Positions 1 to 9,842 of a DNA stretch of 64,000 nt are shown here, in pieces. The translations under genes and the position numbers were made by a program. This DNA is from Chryseobacterium limigenitum (lineage in GTDB: Bacteria > Bacteroidota > Bacteroidia > Flavobacteriales > Weeksellaceae). The notes under the pieces were generated by a model. The model made no database searches, was not told the origin of the DNA, and worked only from the letters and a program-made list of their open reading frames with translations. The number at the start of each line of letters is the position of its first letter. Position 1 is the stretch's first letter. The stretch is taken from assembly GCF_900114875.1 (NCBI RefSeq), contig NZ_FPKW01000003.1:124001-188000 (forward strand). Reading direction: 5' to 3'.

Positions 1-1360
1 AATAGGATTTGTTTCAAATCAAGGACAGTATCAAGTTTTACCTTCCAATGTGGGATTAAATAACCCCGATGCTATTGCAGGAATTACAGCCTATAATCAA
101 TTAGTTTTACAGAGAAACAGATTATTAGAATCTGCTACACCTGAAAACCCTACTGTTATTGATATTACTAAGCAGATAACTACAATGCGTTCTGCCATAA
201 CACAAAGCTTACAAAGAAATAAAACGGGTCTTGAGTTAGCCAGAAATGAATATCTAGGGGAACAAAATAAGATATCCGGAAAAATATCTAAACTTCCTAC
301 CATTGAAAAAATATTTAGAGGTATAGAAAGACAACAGCAAATAAAAGAGAATCTATATTTGCTTTTACTTCAAAAAAGAGAAGAAACAGCAATATCTCAA
401 TCTATTACGGCACCTAAAGGCAGAGTGATAGATCAAGCGTATGCTTCTAGTGTTCCTGTTGCACCAAAAAAAATGATGATACTGTTGGTGGCTCTTTGTA
501 TTGGATTGATTGTACCTTTTATAATTATCTATTTGAGAGAGTTATTAAACGATAAAATTGTTACCAAACATGATTTGGAGAAACTGGTACATGCACCAGT
601 TATCGCAGAACTACCGAGTTTAGAGAAAGGAGATTCTGATATTGTTCAAATGAATGATATCACGCCAATGGCTGAAGCATTCAGAATTCTTATCACCAAT
701 ATGAATTTTATGCTTCCAAAAGATAAAAAGGGGAAGGTTGTTTTTGTAACATCAACTGTAAAAGGAGAAGGTAAAACATTCACATCTGTTAATTTAGCTT
801 TAACCTTGGCTAATCCTAAAAAGAAAACAATTATTATAGGATCTGATATTAGAAACCCTCAATTACAAAGATATAATCCTGCTAGAAAGGGGTTGACTGG
901 ACTTACAGAATATCTTTATTCGGATCAGACGAAATTAGATGAAATTATTCATGTTTCTTCTTTTAATCCTCATTTGGATGTAATTTATTCAGGAATGATT
1001 CCACCAAACCCTACAGAATTATTATCAAATGGAAGATATGAAATCCTTATTGCTGAATTAAAACAAAGATATGAATATGTAATCTTGGATACAGCTCCCT
1101 TACTTTTAGTAACAGATACCTTCCTTGTTTCTGAGCTGGCAGATGTTACAATCTATGTTTCAAGATCTAAATACACAGAAAAGGCATTGGCAGAATTTGC
1201 TAATAACAATGTTGATAATAATAAAATTAAAAATGTTGGGTTTGTCTTAAATGATGTAAGTAGAGAAAACTTAGGTTACAGTAACAAGTATGGTTACGGC
1301 TACAATAATCATAAGGAAAAAACATGGTTAGAGAAAATTAAAGATAAATTTAGCAAATGA
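1..1360 (+). CDS. Wzc-type polysaccharide co-polymerase / tyrosine autokinase (5' end outside window)
   Basis: This is the C-terminal part of an inner-membrane Wzc/BY-kinase that controls chain length and export of surface polysaccharide. The frame is open to the left edge, so the GTG near 50 is not the real start. A coiled-coil stretch comes first, then one membrane segment (about nt 475-540), then a cytoplasmic P-loop kinase domain with Walker A GEGKT (about nt 763-777), a Walker A'-like GSDIRNP and Walker B VILDTAP (about nt 1080-1100). The C-terminus has a tyrosine cluster ([10 protein letters not shown]), the usual autophosphorylation tail. It overlaps the next gene by 4 bp (ATGA). Family assignment is firm; the polymer it serves is inferred from the cluster. 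Confidence 0.93.
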   Translation, partial: IGFVSNQGQYQVLPSNVGLNNPDAIAGITAYNQLVLQRNRLLESATPENPTVIDITKQITTMRSAITQSLQRNKTGLELARNEYLGEQNKISGKISKLPTIEKIFRGIERQQQIKENLYLLLLQKREETAISQSITAPKGRVIDQAYASSVPVAPKKMMILLVALCIGLIVPFIIIYLRELLNDKIVTKHDLEKLVHAPVIAELPSLEKGDSDIVQMNDITPMAEAFRILITNMNFMLPKDKKGKVVFVTSTVKGEGKTFTSVNLALTLANPKKKTIIIGSDIRNPQLQRYNPARKGLTGLTEYLYSDQTKLDEIIHVSSFNPHLDVIYSGMIPPNPTELLSNGRYEILIAELKQRYEYVILDTAPLLLVTDTFLVSELADVTIYVSRSKYTEKALAEFANNNVDNNKIKNVGFVLNDVSRENLGYSNKYGYGYNNHKEKTWLEKIKDKFSK

Positions 1361-2652
1361 TGAATACATATAAGATAGCTGTTATAGGGCAAGGTTACGT
1401 TGGTTTACCTTTGTCATTAGAATTTGCTAATCATTATTCTGTTTTAGGATTTGATATAAATTTTCAAAGAGTTAACGAACTTAATGGAGGAGAAGATATA
1501 ACACTGGAGGCAGATATAAAAAAGCTTCATCAAGGGTTAGAAAACTACAAAAAATCGAATGGTAGTATTGGCTTCAAGGCTACAAATAAACTGTCTGACA
1601 TTGCTCAGTCTAATATATATATAGTAACTGTGCCCACTCCGATTGATAAGTATAATGCTCCCGATTTAAAGCCCCTTCTTTCCGCATCACAAATGCTTGG
1701 TGGGGTAATAAAAAAAGGAGATATTATCATATATGAATCTACGGTTTTCCCTGGATGCACAGAGGAAGACTGTGTGCCGGTATTAGAAAAGTATTCTAAT
1801 CTAAAATTTAATGAAGATTTTTATGTGGGATATTCGCCGGAAAGAATTAATCCCGGAGATAAAATTAATACCCTTACCAGTGTTAAAAAAGTAACTTCCG
1901 GTTCTACAGAGGATATTGCTGAAGAAGTAGATAACTTATACAAAAAAATTATAACGGCAGGAACACATAAAGCGCCAAGTATTAAAGTTGCTGAGGCCTC
2001 TAAAGCTATTGAAAATGCTCAAAGAGATGTCAATATTTCTTTTGTAAATGAATTAGCTCTTATTTTTGACAGGATTGGGATTGACACCCATGATGTTTTG
2101 GAAGCTGCAGGAACAAAATATAATTTTCTTAAATATAAACCAGGACTGGTTGGGGGGCATTGTATTTCTGTAGATCCTTATTATTTGGCTCATAAAGCTG
2201 AACAGTTGGGATACCATCCGGATGTTATCTTATCAGGACGCAGGGTAAATGATTCTATTGCAAAATTTATTGCATCTAAGGTCGTAAAACTTCTTATAGC
2301 TAAAGGAGGGATTATTAAAGGTTCTAAATCATTGATTTTAGGAGTTACCTTTAAGGAAAATTGTCCTGATGTTAGAAATACTAAAGTTTTAGATATATTT
2401 AATGAACTGATTGATTATGGGATTGATGTAGACATCTTTGATCCTTGGGCTAGTAAAAAAGAAGTCAAAAATGAATATGGAGTTGATATTTTGAATGAAC
2501 TGGCAGAAGGAGAAAAATATGATTCTATTATTATTGCTGTTTCTCATAACGAGTTCCTTACAATGGATTTCGCTAAATTAAAAAAAGAAAACACAGTAAT
2601 TTTTGATGCTAAAGCGTGTATTGACAGAAGGTTGGTAGATGCAAGATTATAA
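1357..2652 (+). CDS. UDP-N-acetyl-hexosamine 6-dehydrogenase (TviB/WbpO/WecC-like)
   Basis: NAD-dependent nucleotide-sugar dehydrogenase that oxidises C6 of a UDP-HexNAc to the uronic acid. The 431-residue length fits the family. An N-terminal Rossmann motif GQGYVGLP lies at residues 10-17, and the catalytic Cys269 lies in [11 protein letters not shown], preceded by GTKYNFL as in TviB/WbpO-type enzymes acting on UDP-GlcNAc or UDP-GalNAc. The C-terminal UDP-binding domain contains [13 protein letters not shown]. The start overlaps the kinase stop by 4 bp, so the genes are probably translationally coupled. The exact substrate (GlcNAc, GalNAc or ManNAc) cannot be set from sequence. The product would be a HexNAcA precursor for the polymer. 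Confidence 0.92.
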   Translation: MMNTYKIAVIGQGYVGLPLSLEFANHYSVLGFDINFQRVNELNGGEDITLEADIKKLHQGLENYKKSNGSIGFKATNKLSDIAQSNIYIVTVPTPIDKYNAPDLKPLLSASQMLGGVIKKGDIIIYESTVFPGCTEEDCVPVLEKYSNLKFNEDFYVGYSPERINPGDKINTLTSVKKVTSGSTEDIAEEVDNLYKKIITAGTHKAPSIKVAEASKAIENAQRDVNISFVNELALIFDRIGIDTHDVLEAAGTKYNFLKYKPGLVGGHCISVDPYYLAHKAEQLGYHPDVILSGRRVNDSIAKFIASKVVKLLIAKGGIIKGSKSLILGVTFKENCPDVRNTKVLDIFNELIDYGIDVDIFDPWASKKEVKNEYGVDILNELAEGEKYDSIIIAVSHNEFLTMDFAKLKKENTVIFDAKACIDRRLVDARL

Positions 2653-2722
2653 TATTTATTTTATAATAAATATCGATATTTAATTATCATAGTTTTTTTA
2701 ATAAATTATTAGCAATATTAAA

Positions 2723-4006
2723 ATGATGAAATTAATCGGGAATTTTAAAGATTTAACGAAAAATAAAGACATTAAGAAAGTTTCCATTAATTTTTTTTAT
2801 CTGTTTATTCTTAATATTTCAAATTTCTTACTACCTTTAATAACATTCCCATATTTGGTTTCCAAGTTGGGAATAGAAAAATTTGGTTTACTGGCTTTTG
2901 CAACATCAATTATCAGTTATTTTTTGATTTTTACAGATTATGGCTTTAATCTTACAGCAACACGACAAATTTCTATTCATAGAGAAGATAAAGATAAACT
3001 AAATGAAATTGTAAGTGCAATTTATGTCATAAAATTATTATTGGTTCTAGTTTCTGTTGTCATATTGGGTATTTTGGTTGGTGTAGTCCCAAAATTTCAC
3101 GAATATTATCCTATTTACTTATTCACATTTGGAACTGTCATAGGGCAGAGTTTATTTCCCATTTGGTTTTTTCAGGGAATAGAAAAAATGGGATTTATTT
3201 CTACTCTAAACATTGTTGCCAAAGTTATTTTTACAGTATGTATTTTTGCATTTGTGAAAACAGAATCAGATTTTTTTTTGGTTCCCATTTTTAATTCATT
3301 AGGATACATTACAATTGGTATTGTTTCTGTTTTTGTGTTAATCAGAAAATATAAAATTCGCTTTAAAAAGTTGAAAACTGATGTGATAATTTCTTACTTA
3401 AAAGACAGTTGGCATCTTTTTATCTCTAATATTTCTGTAACACTTTATACCACAGCAGTAATTACAATTTTAGGATTTTTCACCAACAATACTTTGGTTG
3501 GTTATTATAGCGTTGCAGATAAAATAATTCAAATTTTAAGAGGTCTTATCGCACCATTGTCACAAGCATTGTTTCCATTTCTTGCCAAAGAAGCTCATAA
3601 TGATAAAAATAAAGTCTTAAATATTAATCGTAAGATTTTAAGATATGGTAGTTTTATCTTTTTACCTCTTTGTATTGGAATCTACATCTTTGCACCAGAA
3701 ATCTTATATTTAATTTTGAAAAAAGAAAGCATGGAAGCTGTCAAAATACTAAGAATTTTTTCAATTATTCCTTTCTTAATATTTTTAGCTACAGTTTTTG
3801 CACTTTTTACCATGATTGTATTTAATAAAAATAGAGAATATAGTAGGATTATTATTTCAGCAGGCTTAATTAATATCGTATTATCATTTATTTTTATACC
3901 AATGTTTCATCATATAGGTGCAGCTGTCTGCGTATTGGTTATTGAGTTGTATGTAACTGCAAGCTATGTTTATTATACACAAAATAATGAAATGAAATTA
4001 TTATAA
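2723..4006 (+). CDS. Wzx-type oligosaccharide flippase
   Basis: Polytopic membrane protein of 427 residues, rich in Phe, Ile and Leu, with about 12 predicted hydrophobic segments. This matches the polysaccharide transport / MATE-like flippase family that moves undecaprenyl-linked repeat units across the inner membrane. The N-terminal pattern (short cytoplasmic Lys-rich tail, a first helix ending in PLITFPYLVSKLG, then FATSIISYF) is typical of Wzx. Two ATGs are adjacent (2723 and 2726). It sits one base before the next glycosyltransferase, consistent with one transcript. The substrate is inferred from the locus. Sequence similarity between Wzx proteins is low, so naming goes no further than family. 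Confidence 0.9.
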   Translation: MMKLIGNFKDLTKNKDIKKVSINFFYLFILNISNFLLPLITFPYLVSKLGIEKFGLLAFATSIISYFLIFTDYGFNLTATRQISIHREDKDKLNEIVSAIYVIKLLLVLVSVVILGILVGVVPKFHEYYPIYLFTFGTVIGQSLFPIWFFQGIEKMGFISTLNIVAKVIFTVCIFAFVKTESDFFLVPIFNSLGYITIGIVSVFVLIRKYKIRFKKLKTDVIISYLKDSWHLFISNISVTLYTTAVITILGFFTNNTLVGYYSVADKIIQILRGLIAPLSQALFPFLAKEAHNDKNKVLNINRKILRYGSFIFLPLCIGIYIFAPEILYLILKKESMEAVKILRIFSIIPFLIFLATVFALFTMIVFNKNREYSRIIISAGLINIVLSFIFIPMFHHIGAAVCVLVIELYVTASYVYYTQNNEMKLL

Positions 4007-4007
4007 A

Positions 4008-5078
4008 ATGACTGATAAAGACATAATATACTTCTCAAATACAGATTCTTCTCCTCAGGAAGGAGGGATGGCTCGGAATTATGCTTTTTTTCTTGAAATG
4101 AAGAAAAGAGGTGCAAGAATATATAATTATACCTCTTTAAATTCTTTTTACAGAATTCTTTCATCAATTACCAGTCTTTTTATTTTGCTTGGTTTTCGAA
4201 ATAAAAAAATTGTTATACTACAAATTGTATTACTAAAATATATTTTCCCTTTTGCACTATTTAGATTTATATGGTATCGAAATTTTGTTAAAACGGTTTT
4301 AAGCTTTATTAGCAAGCGCAACATGCTCTATATAGAAGTAAATGATTTGATCTATGAGCAATCTGTCGATCTTGGGATTGATGTAAGCCCGCTTGCGATA
4401 ATTTACCAGGAATTTATTTTTAATCAGCCTAATCTACATTTTATATTTGCGTCGCAACTTATGGGCGAATATGCTGTGGAAAAATATGGTTTAAAAGCAG
4501 ACTCATTTCAAACAATAATTAATGGTGCTCCGGAAATTGATCTATCAACCCAATGTCCCATAGAAATCATTGATGATAATAAAGTAAAGTACATCTATGC
4601 CGGTACTTTGAATGCCGGTAGAGAAATAAAACAATTTATTGAAATATTCGTTGAAAATAAAAACACAACACTTATATTAATTGGAACAGAAGGAGAATGG
4701 ATAAGTGATCTTAAATACGATAATATTCATTATCTAGGCGGGTTTCCTGAAAAAGAAGCATTGATTATTGCTTCAAAATGTGATGTTGGAATTATTCCAT
4801 ACAATGAAGAAAAACTGTACTATAATATTTGTTATCCAACCAAAAACTCATTTTATGTTGCTGCGGGTTTACCAATTCTCTGTACACCACTACAAGAAAC
4901 AATGAGGGTATTTAATCAGTATCCACAAATTGCATTCTTTGAAAAGATTGTAAATTGGAGTACTTTTTTAAAGACAACAACAAAAGAAGATATTTTAATA
5001 GCGAAAGAATCTGTTAAAAATGTAAAAGATAAATTTTTCTGGAAAACGTTGTTGAATAAAATGAATTTGAATTCCTAA
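4008..5078 (+). CDS. Glycosyltransferase, GT-B fold (GT4-like)
   Basis: A 356-residue protein with the layout of a two-Rossmann-domain glycosyltransferase. The N-terminal half begins with an IIYFSNT strand and the acidic glycine loop SSPQEGGMARN. The C-terminal half has a nucleotide-sugar-binding pattern (YIYAGTLN, then LILIGTEGEW, then HYLGGFP, then CDVGIIPY and a KNSFYVAAGLPIL segment). It would transfer one sugar onto the growing lipid-linked repeat unit at the cytoplasmic membrane face. It starts 1 bp after the flippase stop. Donor and acceptor cannot be read from the sequence. Confidence 0.82.
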   Translation: MTDKDIIYFSNTDSSPQEGGMARNYAFFLEMKKRGARIYNYTSLNSFYRILSSITSLFILLGFRNKKIVILQIVLLKYIFPFALFRFIWYRNFVKTVLSFISKRNMLYIEVNDLIYEQSVDLGIDVSPLAIIYQEFIFNQPNLHFIFASQLMGEYAVEKYGLKADSFQTIINGAPEIDLSTQCPIEIIDDNKVKYIYAGTLNAGREIKQFIEIFVENKNTTLILIGTEGEWISDLKYDNIHYLGGFPEKEALIIASKCDVGIIPYNEEKLYYNICYPTKNSFYVAAGLPILCTPLQETMRVFNQYPQIAFFEKIVNWSTFLKTTTKEDILIAKESVKNVKDKFFWKTLLNKMNLNS

Positions 5079-5153
5079 ATAGGGAATAAAATGAAATTCA
5101 ATTTAGATAAGGAATCTCTTTTTATATGAAGAATACTGTAAAATTATATTTTA

Positions 5154-5161
5154 TATATTTG
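5154..5161 (+). promoter_or_regulatory. Bacteroidota -7 element (TATATTTG)
   Basis: An exact match to TAnnTTTG lies 16 bp before the ATG at 5178. No convincing -33 TTG is seen at the usual distance. It would be an internal promoter for the polymerase-like gene, and it supports 5178 as the original start of that gene. Confidence 0.45.
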
Positions 5162-5177
5162 ACTCCTTCAAAAAGAT

Positions 5178-6288
5178 ATGATTAAAAAAAATTAAAATTT
5201 TTAGATTGGCTGCACTATTTTTTATTTTACTCCTTCATTTTTTCTTAGGTCAATTGATTGAGATTTTCAATTCCAGAAAACTGGCATTCGTTTTATGGAT
5301 ATTTATGATGTCTGTTATCCTGTATTATACGATAGGGATTACTTATACTGCAGATTATGAAATGTATGAATATTATTTTGATCAAGACAGTGAAAAAATG
5401 GATGCCGCATTTATATACTTAACAGGTTTGTTTAAAGAGTATAAATTATCTTTTCATGATCTGTACATATTTCATATTGTTACTTCATTGTTAGCATACA
5501 GCTACTTTATATCACGATTTACGAAGAATGTTTTTTATGTACTTGTTATTTTTTTGGTTTTGTATTATGTTCCATATGTAAACCAAATTCGCTACTATTT
5601 AGGTTTTCCAATGTTTCTGCTATCTATTTATTTTTTATTAATTAGAAAAAAATATTTACCTTTTATATTATTTGCTCTATTAGCCTTTTTCTGTCACAGT
5701 GCTATTGTTATTTTGTACACTTTTATTCCATGCTTTTATTTCTTATCTACAAAGAAGTATTTAAAAACAATGGTCACTTCTTCATTAGTAGGATTTGTGT
5801 TGATGTTTGTTTTATTTAAAATGGGATTAACGGAAACACTTGAGCATTTTGGTGCATATTTTGATAAAAGTTCAACGAGTAGTACATTAGGAGGAATTTT
5901 TAATGCATTACCATATTTTGTTTACATTATTTATATATTAAAAATAAACAAAGAATACACACAGAGAACAGAAAATTATGAGGACGATATTATATATACT
6001 TTTTTAAGTAAGCTTACATTTTTCACCATAATATTTATTCCTGCATCATTATTCATACAAATTTTAGGTCACAGATATGTATTCCCATTTATAATAGTAT
6101 GGGTAATATTCTTTTTATATACAATAAGAACGTTGCCGATTAAGCGTAAGACGTTTAAAATGTTAGAATTTTTGTGTATTCATATATTAGCCTTTTTAAT
6201 TTTTTATATCCTTCCTAAATATTTATTCAAAGAATCTTTTTATGAAGTTGAATTTTTGAAAATAATAAAATACATTAAACACACCTAA
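5178..6288 (+). CDS. EpsG/Wzy-like polysaccharide polymerase (apparent frameshift at its 5' end)
   Basis: Multi-pass membrane protein (about 10 hydrophobic segments) resembling EpsG-family polymerases, which join repeat units in the periplasm. Visible hallmarks are YTADYEMYEYYF in the first loop and QIRYYLGFPMFLLSIYFL in the middle. In the sequence as given, the clear reading frame opens only at a TTG at 5206. The ATG at 5178 has a -7 element just upstream but runs into a stop after five codons. Removing one A from the run of eight (5184-5191) joins this ATG in frame to the rest, adding MIKKIKIFRL and giving 369 residues. This may be a sequencing error, a real inactivating indel or a slippage switch. 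Confidence 0.8.
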
Positions 6289-6289
6289 A

Positions 6290-7177
6290 ATGTCTGAGCT
6301 GGTAAAAATATCGATCATTATAGTTACATATAATTCGCAGAATCTTTTGGCAGATTGTTTACAGTCTATTATTGATCATTTGGATATACCAAGTGAAGAA
6401 CTAGAGGTTATCATTGTGGATAATAGTGCCGGTAAAAATGCAGAAGAGATAAAAGAAATTATAGGAAGCCATTCCATAAATAAAAATATAACTACAAAGT
6501 ATATTCATAACTCTGCTAATCTTGGATACGGACAGGGAAATAATGTAGGAATCAAAAATAGTTCGGGAGAAATTGTTTGTATTATGAATCCTGATGTTAG
6601 ATTCGGAAGTAAGATATTGAAAAACGTTATACAACAGTTTCAAAATACTGCTTTAGGATTATTAGCATATAAGCAAATAGGGGGAAGTAATTATTCTTTC
6701 TATGAAAAACCGGAATATAAATCTTCTATAACCGGTTGGAAAACAAAATTCCTAAATAAAATGAATTTATTTAATTCTAAAACATATTATCTTTCAGGCG
6801 CTTTTTTCTTTTTAGATAAAAGTAAATTTGAAGAGATAGGCCTTTTTGATGAAAATATATTCATGTATTATGAGGAACCGGATATCGCCAATAGGTTACA
6901 AAATAAGAATTATGAGATAATTTATGACAAAAATTTCATCTATTATCATCTTGTAGGCGAAAGAAATGATTTCAATGAAAATTCTTTTAAGAAAGAAACA
7001 GAAGCTTTACTGTACTATATAAAAAAGAATAATATAAAAAAAGAAAAATATCTTAAAAATCTCTCTGCCGAATTTTCTCTAAAAATAAAAATTGCAAAAG
7101 CTATGGGAGATAATGCTCGAGTTGCAAAATTTAATAATGAATTAGAACTTGTTAAGAGCTACTTTGATATAAAATAA
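6290..7177 (+). CDS. Glycosyltransferase family 2 (rhamnosyltransferase-like)
   Basis: A 295-residue GT-A enzyme. The N-terminal ISIIIVTYNSQNLL strand and the EVIIVDNSAG nucleotide-binding segment are standard GT2 features. NLGYGQGNNVGI followed by VCIMNPDVRF supplies the DxD-like metal site, and GLFDENIFMYYEEPDIANR is the usual acceptor-domain motif. These features resemble WbbL/rhamnosyltransferase-type members, but the donor is not proven. It starts 1 bp after the polymerase stop. There are no membrane segments, so it acts at the cytoplasmic face on the lipid-linked intermediate. Confidence 0.9.
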   Translation: MSELVKISIIIVTYNSQNLLADCLQSIIDHLDIPSEELEVIIVDNSAGKNAEEIKEIIGSHSINKNITTKYIHNSANLGYGQGNNVGIKNSSGEIVCIMNPDVRFGSKILKNVIQQFQNTALGLLAYKQIGGSNYSFYEKPEYKSSITGWKTKFLNKMNLFNSKTYYLSGAFFFLDKSKFEEIGLFDENIFMYYEEPDIANRLQNKNYEIIYDKNFIYYHLVGERNDFNENSFKKETEALLYYIKKNNIKKEKYLKNLSAEFSLKIKIAKAMGDNARVAKFNNELELVKSYFDIK

Positions 7178-7284
7178 AGTGTATGAAGGTTTTCAATCTA
7201 AAAAAGTAGTATAAAGAAGTATACAAATTTTCTATAAATTTCTTTTTTACTTTAAGCAAGTTCAATATTATAAAAAATACAAAA

Positions 7285-8424
7285 ATGATATTAGGCATAG
7301 ATGCAACAAACATACGGGAAGGTGGAGGTGTTACTCACTTAAAAGAAATATTAATTAATGCAAACCCTCAACAATACGGGTTTAGCAAAGTGGTGATATG
7401 GAGCAACCAAAAGACATTAGATATATTGCCAAACTATAATTGGCTGTTGAAAATTAATAATAAATGGTTAAATAAATCTTTTATTATTTCTTTTCTTTAC
7501 CAATCATTATTGATGTCCTCCGACATTAAAAATCATAAATGTGATTTGTTATTTGTGCCGGGTGGAACATTTTTAGGAAGTTTTAGTAATATTGTCTCTA
7601 TGAGTCAAAATATGCTTCCGTTTGAAAAAGAAGAATATATGAGATTTCCTAAATGGAGTTCCAGATTGAAATTTAAATTATTACAAATTACACAGTCTTA
7701 TACATTTAGAAAATCGAAAGGAATAATTTTCCTTACTAATTATGCGAAAAATTATATAATAAATTTTGCAAATTTGAATCCTAGTGCAAATATTGTGATT
7801 CCACATGGAATAAGAGCATCATTTATTAATAAGCCGAAAATACAAAAGCATATAGAATTTTATAATGAAAATAATCCATTTAAATTTTTATACGTTTCTA
7901 TTATCACGGAATATAAGCATCAATGGAATGTGGCAGAGGCCATATTAAAATTGAGACAAGAAGGATACCCGGTAACTTTGGATCTAGTAGGAGGATATAC
8001 TGTAGAGGCTCTCGAGAAACTAAAAAAAGTTTTACTAAAAGATAAAGAAAATGTAATAAACTATAGGGGTTTAATTCCTTATGATGAGCTAAGCGATGTA
8101 TATATAAATGCTGATGGGTTTATATTCGCTTCAACTTGCGAAAATATGCCAATTATATTAATTGAAGCTATGACGGCAGGATTACCGATAGCAAGCTCTG
8201 ATAAAGAACCAATGGGAGAAGTATTAGAAAATTCCGCATTTTATTTTAATTCTGTTAGTGTAGATAGTATTTATAATTCTTTAAAAGATTATTTACTTAA
8301 CCCTGAAAAAAGAACAATTAATTCAGAAAATACATTTAATAAAGCAATAAGATATACTTGGAAAGATTGTTATAATAATACATTTAAATATCTTTCAGAA
8401 AAATCAAAAAGTTATGCGAATTAA
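7285..8424 (+). CDS. Glycosyltransferase family 4
   Basis: A 379-residue GT-B enzyme. It has an N-terminal MILGIDATNIREGGGVTHL segment with the glycine-rich acceptor loop, and a C-terminal donor domain with FLYVSIITEYKHQ, DLVGGY and NYRGLIPYDEL. The retaining GT4 signature EAMTAGLPIASSDKEPMGEVL provides the EX7E-like pair. A 107-bp spacer separates it from the gene upstream, and its 3' end overlaps the start of a truncated fnlA remnant by 11 bp. It would add one sugar to the repeat unit. The sugar is unknown. Confidence 0.9.
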   Translation: MILGIDATNIREGGGVTHLKEILINANPQQYGFSKVVIWSNQKTLDILPNYNWLLKINNKWLNKSFIISFLYQSLLMSSDIKNHKCDLLFVPGGTFLGSFSNIVSMSQNMLPFEKEEYMRFPKWSSRLKFKLLQITQSYTFRKSKGIIFLTNYAKNYIINFANLNPSANIVIPHGIRASFINKPKIQKHIEFYNENNPFKFLYVSIITEYKHQWNVAEAILKLRQEGYPVTLDLVGGYTVEALEKLKKVLLKDKENVINYRGLIPYDELSDVYINADGFIFASTCENMPIILIEAMTAGLPIASSDKEPMGEVLENSAFYFNSVSVDSIYNSLKDYLLNPEKRTINSENTFNKAIRYTWKDCYNNTFKYLSEKSKSYAN

Positions 8425-8692
8425 AAATAAAATATTACTTATTACTAAAGGTATACGGTCTTTTGGAACCGGCGTTTTAAGAAAATTTATAAATAAATAT
8501 CATTTTAAAGAAATTCGTATCTTTTCTCGTGATGAGAACAAACAAGATGATATAAGAAATCAGTTTAAGAATGATCAACTGAAATTTTACATCGGTACAG
8601 TAAGAGATTTAGATACCATAAGTATAAATAGAACAAATAGTTGGAAAAAGGATGCAAAATTAGAAAATAGACTTGTTAAAGGCTGTAACTGA
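8414..8692 (+). pseudogene. 5' remnant of an FnlA/CapE-type dehydratase gene
   Basis: The 92 codons match the N-terminus of the intact FnlA at 12356: by eye, 52 of the first 69 residues are identical, with only substitutions and no gaps. Similarity stops abruptly around nt 8620 and the last 23 codons are unrelated. The NAD-binding glycine motif (GGTGSFGT in the intact copy) has become KGIRSFGT, so even this domain should not bind cofactor. Its start overlaps the preceding glycosyltransferase, just as the intact copy overlaps HisF2. It is best read as a scar from a recombination that inserted the block 8.7-13.4 kb. Confidence 0.88.
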
Positions 8693-8712
8693 ATTATGTT
8701 GGATAGTACTCT

Positions 8713-9798
8713 ATGAAAATTTTATTTATCGCACCCATACCTCCACCCATGGACGGACAAAGTAAAGCTTCAAAAGTTTTACTGGAAGCTCTTATACATG
8801 ATCATGAGGTAAGTGTAATAAATTTAAGTAAATCCCGACTACAGAAAAATACAAGTCTATTTAGATTTTTTGAAATTTTTAGAATTTTATTATCTGTTTG
8901 GAAAGAAAGAAAAGATAAAGATATTATTTATCTATCCCTGGCAGAATCTTTTTTAGGGAATATGAGAGATATTGCAATTTATATTTTATGCAGAAAATAT
9001 CTTAATAAAACATACATTCATATGCTGGGAGGAGAAGGTATGAAAAATATACTCTCTAAAGATGGCTGGCAAAAGCATTTTAATGTAAAATTTATGACAA
9101 AATTGGCAGGAGTATTTGTAGAAGGCTCAATGAATTATAATGTATTTATGCAGGCAATAGCAGAAGAAAAAATACATATAGTCCCTAATTTTGCTGAAGA
9201 CTTTTTGTTTGTAGAGGATGATGAAATAAAAAGAAAATTTAATAATATAAAACCAATAAATATTCTTTATTTAAGCAACCTGATTTTTGGAAAAGGATAT
9301 GACGAGCTAGTAGATGCATATTTATCTTTATCGAAAGTAGATCAAAAAGAGATAAATATAAATTTTGTGGGAGGGTTTGATAATAAAGAAAACAAAAATG
9401 ATTTTTTTGAAAAGATTAAGGATAATCATAATCTTAATTATTTAGGAGAATTTGTGGATGGAGAAGAAAAGAAAAAAATATACGCCATGAGTCATGTATT
9501 TTGTTTACCCACATACTATCCTTTTGAAGGGCAACCTATAAGTATTTTAGAAAGTTATGCTTCAGGATGTGTAGTTGTAACAACAGATCATAGCGGAATA
9601 CCATTTATTTTTAAAAATATTGAGAATGGTTTTTTGGTAGAAAAAAAATCAATTTTATCTTTGAAAAATGCTGTGAAACAAATTATTTCAAATAAAGATA
9701 ATTTGAGCCAAGTGGCAATACATAACAAAGATGAGGCTTTGAAGAAATATAGACGAAGTATTTATCAGGAAAAGATACTTCAGGTTTTATTAAAATAA
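8713..9798 (+). CDS. Glycosyltransferase family 4
   Basis: A 361-residue GT-B enzyme. The N-terminus MKILFIAPIPPPMDGQSKAS is the typical acceptor-side loop. The C-terminal half has ILYLSNLIFGKGYDEL, NFVGGFD, LNYLGEFVDG and the donor-site segment FCLPTYYPFEGQPISILESYASG. This last segment resembles GT4 enzymes next to CapE/FnlA-type genes. It lies between the fnlA remnant and the amidination genes, so it probably arrived with that cassette. Donor sugar unknown; an L-FucNAc/FucNAm transfer would fit the neighbours but is only inference. Confidence 0.88.
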   Translation: MKILFIAPIPPPMDGQSKASKVLLEALIHDHEVSVINLSKSRLQKNTSLFRFFEIFRILLSVWKERKDKDIIYLSLAESFLGNMRDIAIYILCRKYLNKTYIHMLGGEGMKNILSKDGWQKHFNVKFMTKLAGVFVEGSMNYNVFMQAIAEEKIHIVPNFAEDFLFVEDDEIKRKFNNIKPINILYLSNLIFGKGYDELVDAYLSLSKVDQKEININFVGGFDNKENKNDFFEKIKDNHNLNYLGEFVDGEEKKKIYAMSHVFCLPTYYPFEGQPISILESYASGCVVVTTDHSGIPFIFKNIENGFLVEKKSILSLKNAVKQIISNKDNLSQVAIHNKDEALKKYRRSIYQEKILQVLLK

Positions 9799-9842
9799 AC
9801 AAATTTAAATTTTTTGTAAAAAAGATAACATAAAATATATTG

